A DNA stretch of 64,000 nucleotides, from contig NC_089183.1 in the NCBI RefSeq assembly GCF_947507565.1, positions 248,001 through 312,000 on the forward strand, in the 5' to 3' direction. Under the pieces are notes generated by a model. That model searched no databases and was not told the origin of the DNA. It saw only the letters and a program-made list of their open reading frames with translations. Of this stretch, positions 21,163 through 32,966 are shown piece after piece. This DNA is from Oscarella lobularis. Lineage: Eukaryota; Porifera; Homoscleromorpha; Homosclerophorida; Oscarellidae. Position 1 is the stretch's first letter, and each line of letters begins with the position of its first letter. A program made the position numbers and the translations under genes.

Positions 21163-22153
21163 CGCTTTGTCACGGCTGATTTCTTTTTGAATGCGTTGCC
21201 AAGAACGCTGCACGCGCAACTGAGAGTTCAACACACAATCAAGGTGTTCTATTCAGAAGAGCGCCGGCGTTAGAAGCACCAAACATCCGGACAGATAAAG
21301 GAGCGCTTTGTGGGCACAAGGTTGTGTACAATCACGTTGGATATGGTTTATCTAAGCGATGCACGTACATACCCGCCTTAGACTGATCCACCCACCACCC
21401 CTCACGGGCACTAAGCCATTGACAAATGAAGTCCTTGTTTTCTAGACGAGAATCAACGGAAATAGGGTTTGAGAGACGGTACAGTTGGCAATCTTGCTCT
21501 GCAGAAGACGGTTTCTGACCAATCACAGCCTCTTGCGTTCAAAGACTAGAAGACTACCTAAAAACTGAAATAAACGTTTCATAATTGAGTCGTACATGGT
21601 TCATTTTATATTCAATCCGTACCATTCCATCACGGCTGATTTTCCAAGTGGTTGTGCACAGCCTACTCGCAATGCGCCCCCATAGACGCGTCAAATGTCC
21701 GGATGGATAAAGAAGCCCCTTGGGGAACAAGACGTGAAATTGATTCAACCTAAATGCTCCTTTGTCATACTTTGTCAAGTGACAAGACGTTGTCCACCTT
21801 AGAATTGAAGCCACACCTCACGGCACTGAAAGTTTTGGCAAAATTGAAAGTGCTGCTAGTCGTCTAGACAAGCATCAGCGGCACTGTGGTTTGCGAGAGG
21901 CGGCACAGACTAATCCAAGCCTTCCTTGGCGCCTAGAAACAACACAAAGAGCCTCTCCATTCAAGATCTTATCAAAAGAACACACAAGACACAACTAAAA
22001 TATCAAATCGCCCAGCTAAAGCGACCGAAAAAGAAATCCAGTGTTGGAAGGGGGAAAAAGGGGAAATTCGATAGAGCAGTGCGACACGGCGAAAACAATA
22101 ACGAAAAAAACACGCTGAAGAAACGTCAGAGACGCGCGAGTACAGTGAGAAGA
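21163..22153. other. Gene C upstream region and AP2A-copy 3' flank
   Basis: Matches 31994-32966 of unit 4 closely, including the block around GCACGTACATACCCGCCTTA. A 136-codon plus-strand ORF (21926-22336) is antisense to the AP2A 3' end and I do not regard it as a gene. Confidence 0.5.
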
Positions 22154-23010
22154 CTAGAAGTGGTCTACGAGCAAACTGGAAAGAACGGACGAGACCGACT
22201 CCTTGGAAGCTCGTATAGTAAGCCGATACATCTAAAAGACATCATTGACGTGAGATCCATTGAGAATTTTCCTACCTTCGCTTCAATATTCGGCTCCAAA
22301 CGCGCTAGACAACCGATCTGGGCGGCGGTTGTGTGAAGAATTCCCACGAAGACAAAGTTATCGGGGTTCGGATCGACGTTCGAGAGCAGAGCCGGTCCAA
22401 AACCGGAGAGCTGCAAAAACAAAATACAAAATTCATATTTTAATCTCATTAATTATGCGTCACGCTCCCAAACGAATAAATAAACGCTGAGTACTAACCT
22501 TGGCTCGCGTTGCGTCGCTGTCGATGGGAAACTTGGCGTTGAAGACCGCCTGCTTCTCTTGGGGTCCGCCCAGCTGCTTCCAACGAGCGAAGAAGTCCTG
22601 CGCTGCCATTTCAGTGGGAGAGAAGAACTTATTGACGAATATCGGAAGCCTGAGAGTGATTCTCTGGGGAGCCCCATTGAAACTAATAGAAAAAAACAAC
22701 GTCTAGTGTGTTTAGAGTTAATTATTAGTAATTGGCTTTACGAAAATTGGATATCGAGTAGAGGAATTTCGCTGAATTCTTCCATGCATTCGACGTTGAG
22801 AAGTTGCTGCGATTGGGCGCCCGGTTCGAGAGAAGTTCCAACGGGTTTCGCCTGAATGCGAAGTTCTGCGAAAAATTAAATCATTACGAACGTGAAATCG
22901 AATCAATTTTCCAAGTCTTACGGCTTCCTAGGGATCCCGGAAGCTACTTCACTGCGGAAATTCGTCAGAGCCGATTGGGTCTTATTCCCAAAGAAAATCC
23001 CAACGCGACC
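22154..23010 (-). pseudogene. AP2A 3' fragment (appendage exons), unit 2
   Basis: Copies of AP2A exons 21-25. The exon 21 copy has lost two bases near 22947 (AGCTACTTCAC against AGCTGCACGTCAC), shifting the adaptin frame. The other exons are close to the intact gene. Confidence 0.88.
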
Positions 23011-23370
23011 TGTGCATGTGGCAACTTGACTGAAATTGTGGCCATAACGCTAATTGATTACATACCTCGAAGCCGATGTCGATTGGGAGCGATTTCACGG
23101 GGAAGTAGCGGCCTGCTGTCCAATTTATGCCTGATGCATTTATGCCGACGTATCTTCAAGGTGTAATTACTCTCGGAGAAGTTGTGATAGGGCCCTCTTT
23201 AGGTTACCGGTTTTTTATGAGAAGCTGGTGGGCGTTTGGCTTCGGTAGAGGCTTCGTCACTATGCTCGTCGCTTTTCTGAAGTCTGTTGTTAGTTGATTG
23301 ACGACGATCTTTCGAAAAGACGATGGAAGCTGAAGCGACATTTTTGCGTCAAAACGTAGCGTGCTCTACC
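23011..23370 (-). pseudogene. PTGR3 5' fragment, unit 3
   Basis: Exon 1 and 2 copies as in unit 2. Near the start codon the copy carries a small insertion that changes the N-terminus to MSLQLPSS. No downstream reductase exons. Confidence 0.8.
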
Positions 23371-23490
23371 CCGGCGACAAAGGCGGCAAGGTGTTATCGA
23401 TAAAATGCATATATTTGGATCAACATGACCTAAACTAGTAATTAATTAAAAGCAGAAGCAAGCATTAAACCAAAGCAATAAAAGAGTTTA

Positions 23491-25265
23491 TCACACAGTG
23501 GACGAATGTCCAAGGTAAAAGCCTCCCAAGAACTGCTCCTTGGCTCCACTGTATGCACCAAGATAGCACGTACCTCTCATCTTCACATAGACAACGCTTC
23601 CAGCGCTCAAACGAGCAGCAGCGCCCGTATGCACCACCTTGTTCCGACTAGCTGGAGACGGCACAAAACTGACACCAGCAGCTATCACCCTTGATCCAAA
23701 ACTTGAGCTGCTCTTCAGCTCATAAGCGCACTGTTTCATAGACGACGACGTGGGAATCATGTGAATCTGAGCGTAAACGTAGTAGATTCCATCCGTTGGG
23801 ACGACGAAGCCGCGGCCATTTTTGTCGAGTCTTATGTCTCCGCTCACCATGTTGGAGCTCCACCTTCCCGATAAGATCGTTCCTACGTATAAAAGAATGT
23901 TGACAAATTAGTGATGCAATGAATTTGTGCACAAACCCTTTGTATGTGTTCCTGAAAACGATCCGATGAGATGAACTATAGGACCGTTTTGGAACGGCAG
24001 ATAAAAAGCTCCGAAGAGAGATGCATACGCGTAACGATAATTGAAGTAACAGTTGCTGAACATTGAGTACATTCGAAGGTAGTTGTTTGCACTGAGGTCT
24101 GCAACCAGTCCAGTGTACTCGGTTCTCTCGTCATAATCAGCTTCGTAACTTCGTATGTAAGTAGATGCCAATCTCGAGTTTGAGCCCTCCTGCTGCAGAT
24201 AAAATCCGCAATTCTGATTGCTAGATTTTGGATCTAATTCCTGCTGTCCAAAGACGTAATAAAAACCTCGTTTGGGAAAGCGAAACCCGACGCCGCTATG
24301 CTGATATGCTCCGCCTTGTTTCAAAAGACTGTTCCATGAAGGGAGATACGAACCTAAAATGCGTACATGAGGTAATTTCAATCGAAATGCCGGTATGGTT
24401 TACCGGAACTCTTCGTTCCAGAGTAAGAACCCCATTGAAAACTGGCGGGAGGACCACCGTTATCAAGGAAGCTAAATGAAACAAATATCGCTCCGAGAAA
24501 CGTTTCCCCCAAATGAACGTAATCCAAAGTGCAAGTTGAAGAAATAAATATTCTGATAACGTCTCCTTGGTTTAAAAGTCTTGTTTCTCCAGTGTATTTA
24601 GTATGATCTTCTGATCCAGTTTTAGTCTTGCTGTTCGTATAAGCATATACATACGACGAACCAGCATAAAGACGAAAGGAACAATCAGAATCACCGGAGT
24701 GAGGGTCTAACTGAAGTTGTCCGTAAACGTAATAGACACCGGTAAATGGAACGACTATTCCATCATCTATCAACGTCATTCCACCGGCGAGGATAGGAGA
24801 GTGTGACAGTGAGCCATGCGAGTTCCACCGCTTCAAATATGAGCCTGTAACACAGAAAAAATTGCAGCAATGCAAGCAACGGCTTTAAGAACTACCTGAC
24901 GTGTATCTGCCAGAAAATTGTCCGTAGACGTGGGCTACAGGAGTCGAACCAGCCGTAGGAACAGCAGACATCTTAAGAATGAAAAAATCAATTCAAGCTA
25001 GATATGAAGTAGTTGCGCTAGCCATTACCACTGAATTCAGCTAAATAAAAGAGTTGGTGAGTTTAATACGCAGTACATATAATGTACATACCTGATCTTG
25101 CATTGCTTCAATCTTCATTCATAAAATAAAATAAAATAAAATAAGCATACACTTTGTATACATCGTCATTCTCCTTCGTACCCTTCTTTGCAGAGGATCC
25201 AAGTAGGGTGCAGCTGTGACGCTCGAGGACAACAACACCAAAATAGTGAATAAGAGACGGGCCAT
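23491..25265 (-). CDS. TNF-like gene D, triple TNF-homology-domain protein
   Basis: Exons 25182-25265, 25092-25112, 24896-24971, 24404-24844, 23937-24353 and 23491-23882 give 476 aa. The signal peptide is of the MARLLFTILVLLSSSVTA class shared with gene A. One heptad exon, IEAMQDQ. Domain cores: VVPFTGVYYVYGQ, FPKRGFYYVFGQQ, VPTDGIYYVYAQ. It is the most divergent intact member (for example LGAYSGAKEQFLGGFYL in the last domain). A TGA follows if exon 4 is read beyond its GTAAA donor at 24403, so the donor choice matters. Its TATA box is at 25351-25357. Confidence 0.82.
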
Positions 25266-25350
25266 TGTTTTGCTATAGCTATAGGTGAAAAACTGCGGTC
25301 TCGATTCGAACCAAAGAACAAACTGAATCCCAAACTCCGAGACCTGGTTC

Positions 25351-25357
25351 TTATATA
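25351..25357 (-). promoter_or_regulatory. TATA box of TNF-like gene D
   Basis: TATATAA on the minus strand 86 nt before the ATG at 25265. The same element stands before gene A at 14775-14781, the two genes having the same promoter type. Confidence 0.55.
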
Positions 25358-25881
25358 TCGATCGCCTACGCTTCCAATTACGAAATACCCGTGTTTTGAT
25401 CTCTGCCCTACTTTGCCTAATGCAAATAAACTGCACCCCGTGTTTACCAACAAAAGCGGGATACCAAATATGTCCATTTATAAGGACACAGGCGTTGTGT
25501 CCGAAGAAAAAACGGGCGTTGAAAAAAAGTACTCAAGGGCGTCGCCGTTGTACTCACGTGAAGTCTCGTGCACAACTCAAAGAGGTCAAACGTCGAGCAT
25601 TGAGGGGAGACTGGAGCCCTACAGAAAAGAAAAAAATCTACTTTACGCTAGCACTTCAATTCATCATCTGACTTGTATGTAGTCGATTTTTGCTCCTTTC
25701 CAAATGCTTCCTGTAACGCATCTAAGCTCTTGGCGTCTACAAACAACATGAGGTCTCTATAACATCACTGGAATCTGATCATAACGTGGCAAATTTGCTC
25801 TACTCAGCTCATGGCATACACGTAGCAACAATCAAACGCAACGACAGCACTAAAACATCAATGAAACAAAGTTAGTTAGCC

Positions 25882-27660
25882 TCACAGCGAATAGCCAGAC
25901 GAGTGACCAAGGTAAAAGCCTCCCAAGAACTGCTCTTTGCCTCCAATGTAGCGAAGAAGGCACGTACCTCTCATCCTCACATACACAACGCTTCCAGCGC
26001 TCAAACGAGTAGCTGCGCCCGTGTACACCACCTTGTCTCGCTTTGCTGGAGACGGCACAAAACTCACACCAGTGGCTATCACGCTTGGTCCAGAACTTGA
26101 AGTGCTTCTCAGTTCATAAGCGCAGTGTTTCATAGACGATGTTGTAGGAGTCATGTGAATCTGAGCGTAAATGTAGTAGATTCCATCTGTCGGCACGATG
26201 AAGCCATTTCTGTCGAGTTTCATGTTTCCGTTCATCATGGTAGGGCTCCATCCTCCCGTTAAGGTTGTTCCTAAAAGGTAAGAATAAATTACTGTATTTA
26301 AGTATCGCCGTATTGAAGGCACAACCCTTTATATATGTTCCTGACAAATTTCCGATGAGATGAACTGTGGGACCGTTTTGGAATGGAAGATAAAAAGCCC
26401 CAATGTAATTCCAAGTCGATGAAGTAAAGTAACAGCCAAACCATGCGTGCATTCGAAGGTACTGGCCTGCACTAAGGTTTGCGGCCAGTCCAGTGTACTC
26501 AGTTCTGTCGTCGTAATTAGCTTCAAAACTTCGTATGTAAGTGGATGCCAATCTCGAGTTTGAGTTATCTTGCTGCAACCAGAATCCGCAGTCTTCATTG
26601 CTGGATTGTGGATCCAATGTCTGCTGGCCGAATACAAAATAGAGACCCCGTTTTGGAATATTAAGACCTCGATAAGAGGAGGATGCACCACCATGACTCA
26701 AAACATGATTATGCCATGAGAAGACCGAACCTTAAATGTATACTTGAGAAGCCATTTCTATCTAAATGCCTGTACGGTTTACCGTTGCTCCTACTTCCAG
26801 AGGAATAAGAATAAAAGCTATTAGTGACGGGAGGACCATCGTTATCAAGGAAGTTGAATGAAACAAAAAACGCTCCAAGAAACGTTTCTCCTAAATGAGA
26901 GTAATCCAAAGTGCAATAGTAAACATACATTCTGATAACGTCTCCTTGATTTAGAAGTCTTATCGCCCCAGTATATTTGGTATGATCCTCTGAGCCAGTC
27001 TTAGTCTTGCTTATCGTCCAAGCCCATATATCTCGTGATGAACCGGGATCAAGATAAAACTGACAACCAGAAGTAGTGTCACCAGAGTGAGGGTCTAGCT
27101 GAAGTTGCCCATAAACGTAATAAAGACCGGTAAATGGAACGACTATTCCATCATCTACAAACGTCATTCCGCCGGCGAGGAAAGAAGGCTGTGACAGCGA
27201 GCCATGTGACTTCCATGGCTTCAAAAGTGAAGCTGCAACACAGAAAAAATTGCAGCAATGCAAGCAACCGCTTTCGTAATTACATGTGTATTTGCCAGAA
27301 AACTGTCCGTAGACATGGGCTACGGGAGTCGAACCAGCCGTAGGAAATGCAGACATCTTTATTAAGAAAAAAACCGATGCCAGCTAGTCGTCAAGTGCAC
27401 TAGCTATTACCACTGCATTCAGCTAATAAAAGAGTTAGCAAATTTAAAATGTAGTATAATCTACATACCTGGTCTTGCATTGCTTCAATCTTTACTCGTA
27501 AAATAAACATAGACTCTCTGTGTACATCGCCAAGTTTAATTAAACTCCCTATTACCTTGCTCTGCAGGGGAGAGATGTACGACTCCTGACCAATCACAAT
27601 TGAGACGTTCAAAGACCAGAAAAATAAGACAGCCCGGACAAAGATCCTTCTAGCTGTCAT
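25882..27660 (-). CDS. TNF-like gene E, triple TNF-homology-domain protein
   Basis: Exons 27556-27660, 27469-27489, 27284-27356, 26783-27232, 26326-26730 and 25882-26270 give 480 aa. Signal peptide MTARRIFVRAVLFFW class; one heptad exon. Three TNF-like domains with cores VVPFTGLYYVYGQ, IPKRGLYFVFGQQ and VPTDGIYYIYAQ, and the inter-domain segment NGPTVHLIGNLSGTYIKG that begins domain 3. Introns around exon 5 are nearly identical to gene B, its counterpart in unit 1. TATAAAA lies at 27701-27707. Confidence 0.85.
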
Positions 27661-27700
27661 TTTCTCTTCTGAAAGAAAGACAGTACAAACTGTGGGGCAT

Positions 27701-27707
27701 TTTTATA
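27701..27707 (-). promoter_or_regulatory. TATA-like element of TNF-like gene E
   Basis: TATAAAA on the minus strand about 41 nt before the ATG, partly overlapping the conserved palindrome TACTAGACTAGTA. In genes C and F the corresponding bases read TACAAAA, a weaker match. Confidence 0.45.
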
Positions 27708-27718
27708 CTAGACTAGTA

Positions 27719-28495
27719 CCGTTTTGTCACAGCTGATTTCTTTGTAAATGCTTTTCCAAGAACGCTGCACGCGCAACTGAGAGTTGAACACACAAACAAG
27801 GTATTTTATTCAGAAGAGCGCCGGCGTTAGAAGCACAAAACATCCGGACAGATAAAGGAGCGCTTTGGGGCAATCAGCCACTGACAAAAGAAGTCATTGT
27901 TTTCTAGAAATAGAAAAGAATCAACGGCAAAGGGGGCTGAGAGAACGCGGCCTCGTTCTGGAGAGGACCGCTTCTGACCAATCACAAGACAACGGCAGCT
28001 TCATCTCTTCTAAAACTGAAATAAACGTGCTTTAACTGAGTCGTACGCGACGCGTCAACGTCCGGATAGATAAAGAAGCACCTTGGGGAACAAGATATGA
28101 AATCAATTCAACCCAAATGATCCTTTGTCTAAGACAATAGGCAGCACTTTTATTTTTGTCAAAACTTATCAGTGCCGTGAGGTGTGGTTTCAATTCTAGG
28201 GTAGTCCATTCATTCCATCAGGTGCTCGTCGTCTAGAGAGGCGGAACAGACTAATCCAAGCCTTCTTTGGCGCCTAGAAACAACACAAAGGGCCTCTCCA
28301 TCAAGATCTTATCAAAAGAACACACAAGACACAACTAAAATATCAAATCGCCCAGCTAAAGCGACCGAAAAAGAAATCCAGTGTTGGAAGGGGGGGAAAA
28401 GGGGAAATTCGATAGAGCAGTGCGACACGGCGAAACAATAACGAAAAAAGAACACGCTGAAGAAATGTCAGGGACGCGCGAGTACAGTGAGAAGA
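27719..28495. other. Gene E upstream region and AP2A-copy 3' flank
   Basis: Similar to 17130-17904 of unit 1. No exon recognised. Confidence 0.5.
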
Positions 28496-29340
28496 CTAGA
28501 AGTGGTCTACGAACAAACTGGAAAGAACGGACGAGACCGACTCCTTGGAAGCTCGTATAGTAAGCCGATACATCTAAAAGACATCATTGACGTGAGATCC
28601 ATTGAGAATTTTCCTACCTTCGCTTCAATATTCGGCTCCAAACGCGCTAGACAACCGATCTGGGCGGCGGTTGTGTGAAGAATTCCCACGAAGACAAAGT
28701 TATCGGGGTTCGGATCGACGTTCGAGAGCAGAGCCGGTCCAAAACCGGAGAGCTGCAAAAACAAAATACAAAAATCATATTTTAATCTGATAAAATTATG
28801 CACCACGCTCCCAAACGAATGAATAAATAAATAACCTTGGCTCGCGTTGCGTCGCTGTCGATGGGAAACTTGGCGTTGAAGACGCTCTGCTTCTCTTGGG
28901 GTCCGCCCAGCTGCTTCCAACGAGCGAAGAAGTCCTGCGCTGCCATTTCAGTGGGAGAGAAGAACTTATTGACGAATATCGGAAGCCTGAGAGTGATTCT
29001 CTGGGGAGCCCCATTGAAACTAATAGAAAAAGAAAACGTCTAATATGTATAGAGTTAATTATTAGTAATTGGCTTTACGAAAATTGGAAATCGAGTAGAG
29101 GAATTTCGCTGAATTCTTCCATGCATTCGACGTTGAGAAGTTGCTGTGATTGGGCGCCCGGTTCGAGAGAAGTTCCAACGGGTTTCGCCTGAATGCGAAG
29201 TTCTGCAAAAATTAAATCATTACGAACGTGAAATCTAATCAATTTTCAAGTCTTACGGCGATCCCGGAAGCTGCACGTCACTGCGGAAATTCGTCAGAGC
29301 CGACTGGGTCTTATTCCCAAAGAAAATCCCAACGCGACCT
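28496..29340 (-). pseudogene. AP2A 3' fragment (appendage exons), unit 3
   Basis: Copies of AP2A exons 21-25. The exon 21 copy has an 8-nt loss near 29260 (TTACGGCGATCC against TTACGGCTTCCTAGGGATCC), which breaks the adaptin frame. It ends at the same junction as the other copies. Confidence 0.88.
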
Positions 29341-30070
29341 GTGCATGAGCTTGACTGAAATTGTGGCCATAACGCTAATTGATTACATACCTCGAAGCCG
29401 ATGTCGATTGGGAGCGATTTCACGGGGAAGTAGCGGCCTGCTGTCCAATTTATGTCTGGTGCATTTATGCCGACGTATCTTCAAGGTGTAATTACTCTCG
29501 GAGAGTCGTGATAGGCTCTCGGAGAGTCGTGATAGGGCCCTCTTTGGGTTACAGGTTTTTTTTATGAGAAGCTGGTGAGCGTTTGGCTTCGGTAGAGGCT
29601 TCGTCACTATGCTCGTCGCTTTTCTGAAGTCTGTTGTCAGTTGATTGACGACGATCTTTCGAAAAGACGACGGAAGAGACATTATTGCGTCAAAACGTAA
29701 CGTGCTCTACCTCTCGATAACCAGATAACCACGCCTTAAAACTCGCCTCAAAAGATTCGTGAAAATTAATTAATGTGGTCTAAAAAAGACGCCAAAAAAT
29801 TCTCGATTTGCCTTGAAGAGCTAGGTGCAAAGACAAGGTGCCAAGACACATCTCTTTTGACTAATACTCAGCGCAAATGAATGAAGCGACAATCAAACGC
29901 AAAGACGATGGAAGAGACATTATAACGTGCTCTACCTCTCGATAACCAGATAACCACGCCTCAAAAGATTCGTGGAAATTAATTAATGTGGTCTGAAAAA
30001 GACGCCAAAAAATTCTCGATTTGCCTTGAAGAGCTAGGTGCAAAGACAAGGTGCCTCTTTTGACTAATAC
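29341..30070 (-). pseudogene. PTGR3 5' fragment with local duplications, unit 4
   Basis: Exon 2 and exon 1 copies (start ATG near 29682). GGCTCTCGGAGAGTCGTGAT is doubled near 29490-29540, and a stretch of roughly 170 nt of upstream flank (29690-29860) is repeated at about 29925-30060. Confidence 0.78.
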
Positions 30071-30139
30071 TCAGCGCAAATGAATGAAGCGGCAATCAAA
30101 CGCAAAGACAGCACTAAAACATCAATGAAACAAAGTCAG

Positions 30140-31930
30140 TTAGCCACACCGCGAACAGCCACACGAGTGACCAAGGTAAAAGCCTCCCAAGAACTGCTCT
30201 TTGCCTCCAATGTAGCGAAGAAGGCACGTACCTCTCATCCTCACATACACAACACTTCCAGCGTTCAAACGAGTGGCTGCACCCGTGTACACCACCTTGT
30301 CCCGCTTTGCTGGAGACGGCACAAAACTCACACCAGCGGCTATCACGCGTGAGCCGAAACTTGAGCTGCTTCTCAGTTCATAAGCGCAGTGTTTCATCGA
30401 CGATGTTGTAGGAGTCATGTGAATCTGAGCGTAAGTGTAGTAGATTCCATCCTTCGGCACGATGAAGCCATTTCTGTCGAGTTTCATGTTTCCGTTCATC
30501 ATGGTAGGGCTCCATCCTCCCGCTAAGGTTGTCCCTAAAAGGTAAGAATAAATTAGTGTATTAATTAAAGCATTGCCGTCTATGGAAAAGACACAACCCT
30601 TTATATATGTTCCTGACAAATTTCCGATGAGATGAACTGTAGGACCGTTTTGGAATGGCAGATAGAAAGCGCCAAAGTATCGTCCAGACCCCGATTTAAA
30701 GTAACAGCTGAACCATGTGTACACTCTAAGGAGCTGGCCTGCACTAAGGTTTGCAGCCAGTCCAGTGTACTCCGTTCTGTCGTCGTAATTAGCTTCAAAA
30801 CTTCGTATGTAAGTGGATGCCAATCTCGAGTTTGAGTTATCTTGCTGCAACCAGAATCCGCAGTCCTGATTGCTGGATTTTGGATCCAATGCCTGTTGTC
30901 CAAATAAAAAATAGAGCCCGCGTTTGGGAACAGGAAGGCCGTAATAGTGGTTGGATGCGCCACCACGGTTGTATAAGCTGCTCCACGAACTGACGACAGA
31001 GCCTAAAATGTATACCTAGGCCGTTTCTATCAAAATATCTGCTCGGTTTACCGTTACTCGTACTTCCATAGAATGCATAAGTAGAAAGATACATATTAGC
31101 GACGGGAGGACCATCGTTATCAAGAAAGTTGAATGAAACAAAAAACGCTCCAAGAAACGTTTCTCCTAAATGAGAGTAATCCAAAGTGCAATAGTAAACA
31201 TACATTCTGATAACGTCTCCTTGATTTAGAAGTCTTATCGCCCCAGTATATTTGGTATGATCCTCTGAGCCAGTCTTAGTTTTGCTCAACGTATAGGCAT
31301 GTATCTGTCGTGATGAACCGGGATCAAGACGGAACTGACAACCAGAATCACCAGAGTGAGGGTCAAAGTGAAGTTGCCCATAAACGTAATAAAGACCGGT
31401 AAATGGAACGACTATTCCATCATCTACCAACGTCATTCCACCGGCGAGGATAGAAGGCTGTGACAGCGAACCATGTGACTCCCATGGCTTCAAAACTGGC
31501 CCTGCAACAAAGAAAAAATTGCAGCAATGCAAGCAACCGCTTTAGTAATTACATGATGAGTATTTGCCAGAAAACTGTCCGTAGACATGGGCTACGGGAG
31601 TCGAACCAGCCGTAGGAAATGCAGACATCTTTATTAAGAAAAAACCGATGCCAGCTAGTCGTCAAGTGCACTAGCTATTACCACTGCATTCAGCTAATAA
31701 AAAGAGTTAGCCAATTTAAAATGCAGTATAATCTACATACCTGGTCTTGCATTGCTTCAATCTTTACTCGTAAAATAAACATAGACTCTGTGTACATCGC
31801 CATGTTTAATTAAACTCCCTATTACCTTGTTCTGCAGGGGAGACATGTACGGCTTCTGACCAATCACAACTGAGACGTTCAAACACCAGAAAAATAAGAC
31901 AGCCCTGGCGAAGATCCTTCTCGCTGTCAT
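30140..31930 (-). CDS. TNF-like gene F, triple TNF-homology-domain protein
   Basis: Exons 31826-31930, 31741-31761, 31553-31628, 31052-31501, 30598-31002 and 30140-30534 give 483 aa: residues 1-35 signal peptide and linker, 36-42 heptad IEAMQDQ, about 50-205 TNF domain 1, about 218-335 domain 2, about 338-475 domain 3. Domain cores are VVPFTGLYYVYGQ, VPKRGLYFLFGQQ and VPKDGIYYTYAQ. It is the last copy before the intact AP2A gene and matches gene C. Three beta-jelly-roll domains in one chain could pack as an intramolecular trimer, or nine domains could gather if the heptad stalk trimerises; both are inference. Confidence 0.86.
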
Positions 31931-32966
31931 TATTTCTTCTGAAAGAAAGAGAGTACACACTGTGGGGCATTTTGTACTAGACTACTAGTAGTACCGCTTT
32001 GTCACGGCTGATTTCTTTTTGAATGCGTTGCCAAGAACGCTGCACGCGCAACTGAGAGTTCAACACACAAACAAGGTGTTTTATTCAGAAGAGCGCCGAC
32101 GTTAGAAGCACCGGACAGATAAAGGAGCGCTTTGTGGGCGCAAGGTTGTGTACAATCACGTTGATATGGTTTATCTAAGCGATGCACGTACATACCCGCC
32201 TTAGATTGATCCACCCACCCCTCACGGGCACTAAGCCATTGACAAATGAAGTCCTTGTTTTCTAGACGAGAATCAATTGAGAGACGGTACAGTTCGCAAC
32301 GTTGCTCTGCAGATGACGGCTTCTGACCAATCACAGCCTCTTGCGTTCAAAGACTAGAAGACTACCTAAAAACTGAAATAAACGTGCCATAATTGAGTCG
32401 TACATGGTTCATTTTATATTCAATCCGTACCATTCCATCACGGCTGATTTTCCAAGTGGTTGTGCACAGCCTACTCATACTTACAATGCGTCCCATAGAC
32501 GCGTCAAATGTCCGGATGGATAAAGAAGCCCCTTGGGGAACAAGACGTGAAATTGATTCAACCTAAATGCTCCTTTGTCATACTTTGTCAAGTGACAAGA
32601 CGTTGTCCACCTTAGAATTGAAGCCACATCTCACGGCACTGAAAGTTTTGGCAAAATTGAAAGTGCTGCTCGTCGTCTAGACAAGTAGCAGCGGCACTGT
32701 GGTTTGCGAGAGGCGGCACAGACTAATCCAAGCCTTCCTTGGCGCCTAGAAACAACACAAAGGGCCTCTCCATTCAAGATCTTATCAAAAGAACACACAA
32801 GACACAACTAAAATATCAAATCGCCCAGCTAAAGCGACCGAAAAAGAAATCCAGTGTTGGAAGGGGGAAAAAGGGGAAATTCGATAGAGCAGTGCGACAC
32901 GGCGAAAACAATAACGAAAAAAAACACACTGAAGAACGTCAGGGACGCGCGAGTACAGTGAGAAGA
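31931..32966. other. Gene F upstream region and AP2A 3' flank
   Basis: Holds the variant palindrome near 31974-31993 and the shared promoter block. It should include the AP2A 3' UTR; a minus-strand AATAAA (TTTATT in the plus strand near 32081) is a distant candidate signal. The plus-strand ORF 32739-33149 is antisense and not counted as a gene. Confidence 0.45.

Larger units (their letters stand above)
18752..23010. repeat. Segmental duplication unit 2
   Basis: PTGR3 5' fragment, TNF-like gene C and AP2A 3' fragment. At 4.26 kb it is the single-gene type and is most like unit 4: both carry GACCGCCTGCTTC in the AP2A exon where units 1 and 3 have GACGCTCTGCTTC. Confidence 0.85.
23011..29340. 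repeat. Segmental duplication unit 3
   Basis: PTGR3 5' fragment, TNF-like genes D and E, AP2A 3' fragment; 6.3 kb. It corresponds gene for gene to unit 1 (D to A, E to B), and the A-B and D-E spacers are nearly identical. Confidence 0.85.

Noticed and set aside
21926-22336. 136-codon basic plus-strand ORF, repeated at 32739-33149
   Set aside because: It is antisense to the AP2A last exons and is broken in the copies of units 1 and 3. No promoter or splice context supports it.
24360-24403. In-frame TGA in TNF-like gene D, and a frameshift at the same place in gene C (20180-20234)
   Set aside because: They occur only if exon 4 is read through a conserved G|GTAAA donor. The alternative would leave a 13-15 nt intron, which is implausible. 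With the GTAAA donor all five genes are open, so this sequence is intronic.
27320-27350. GGTTCGACTCC resembling a tRNA T-arm, present in most TNF-like genes
   Set aside because: It lies in exon 3 and encodes part of AGSTPVAH. No acceptor or anticodon stems pair around it.
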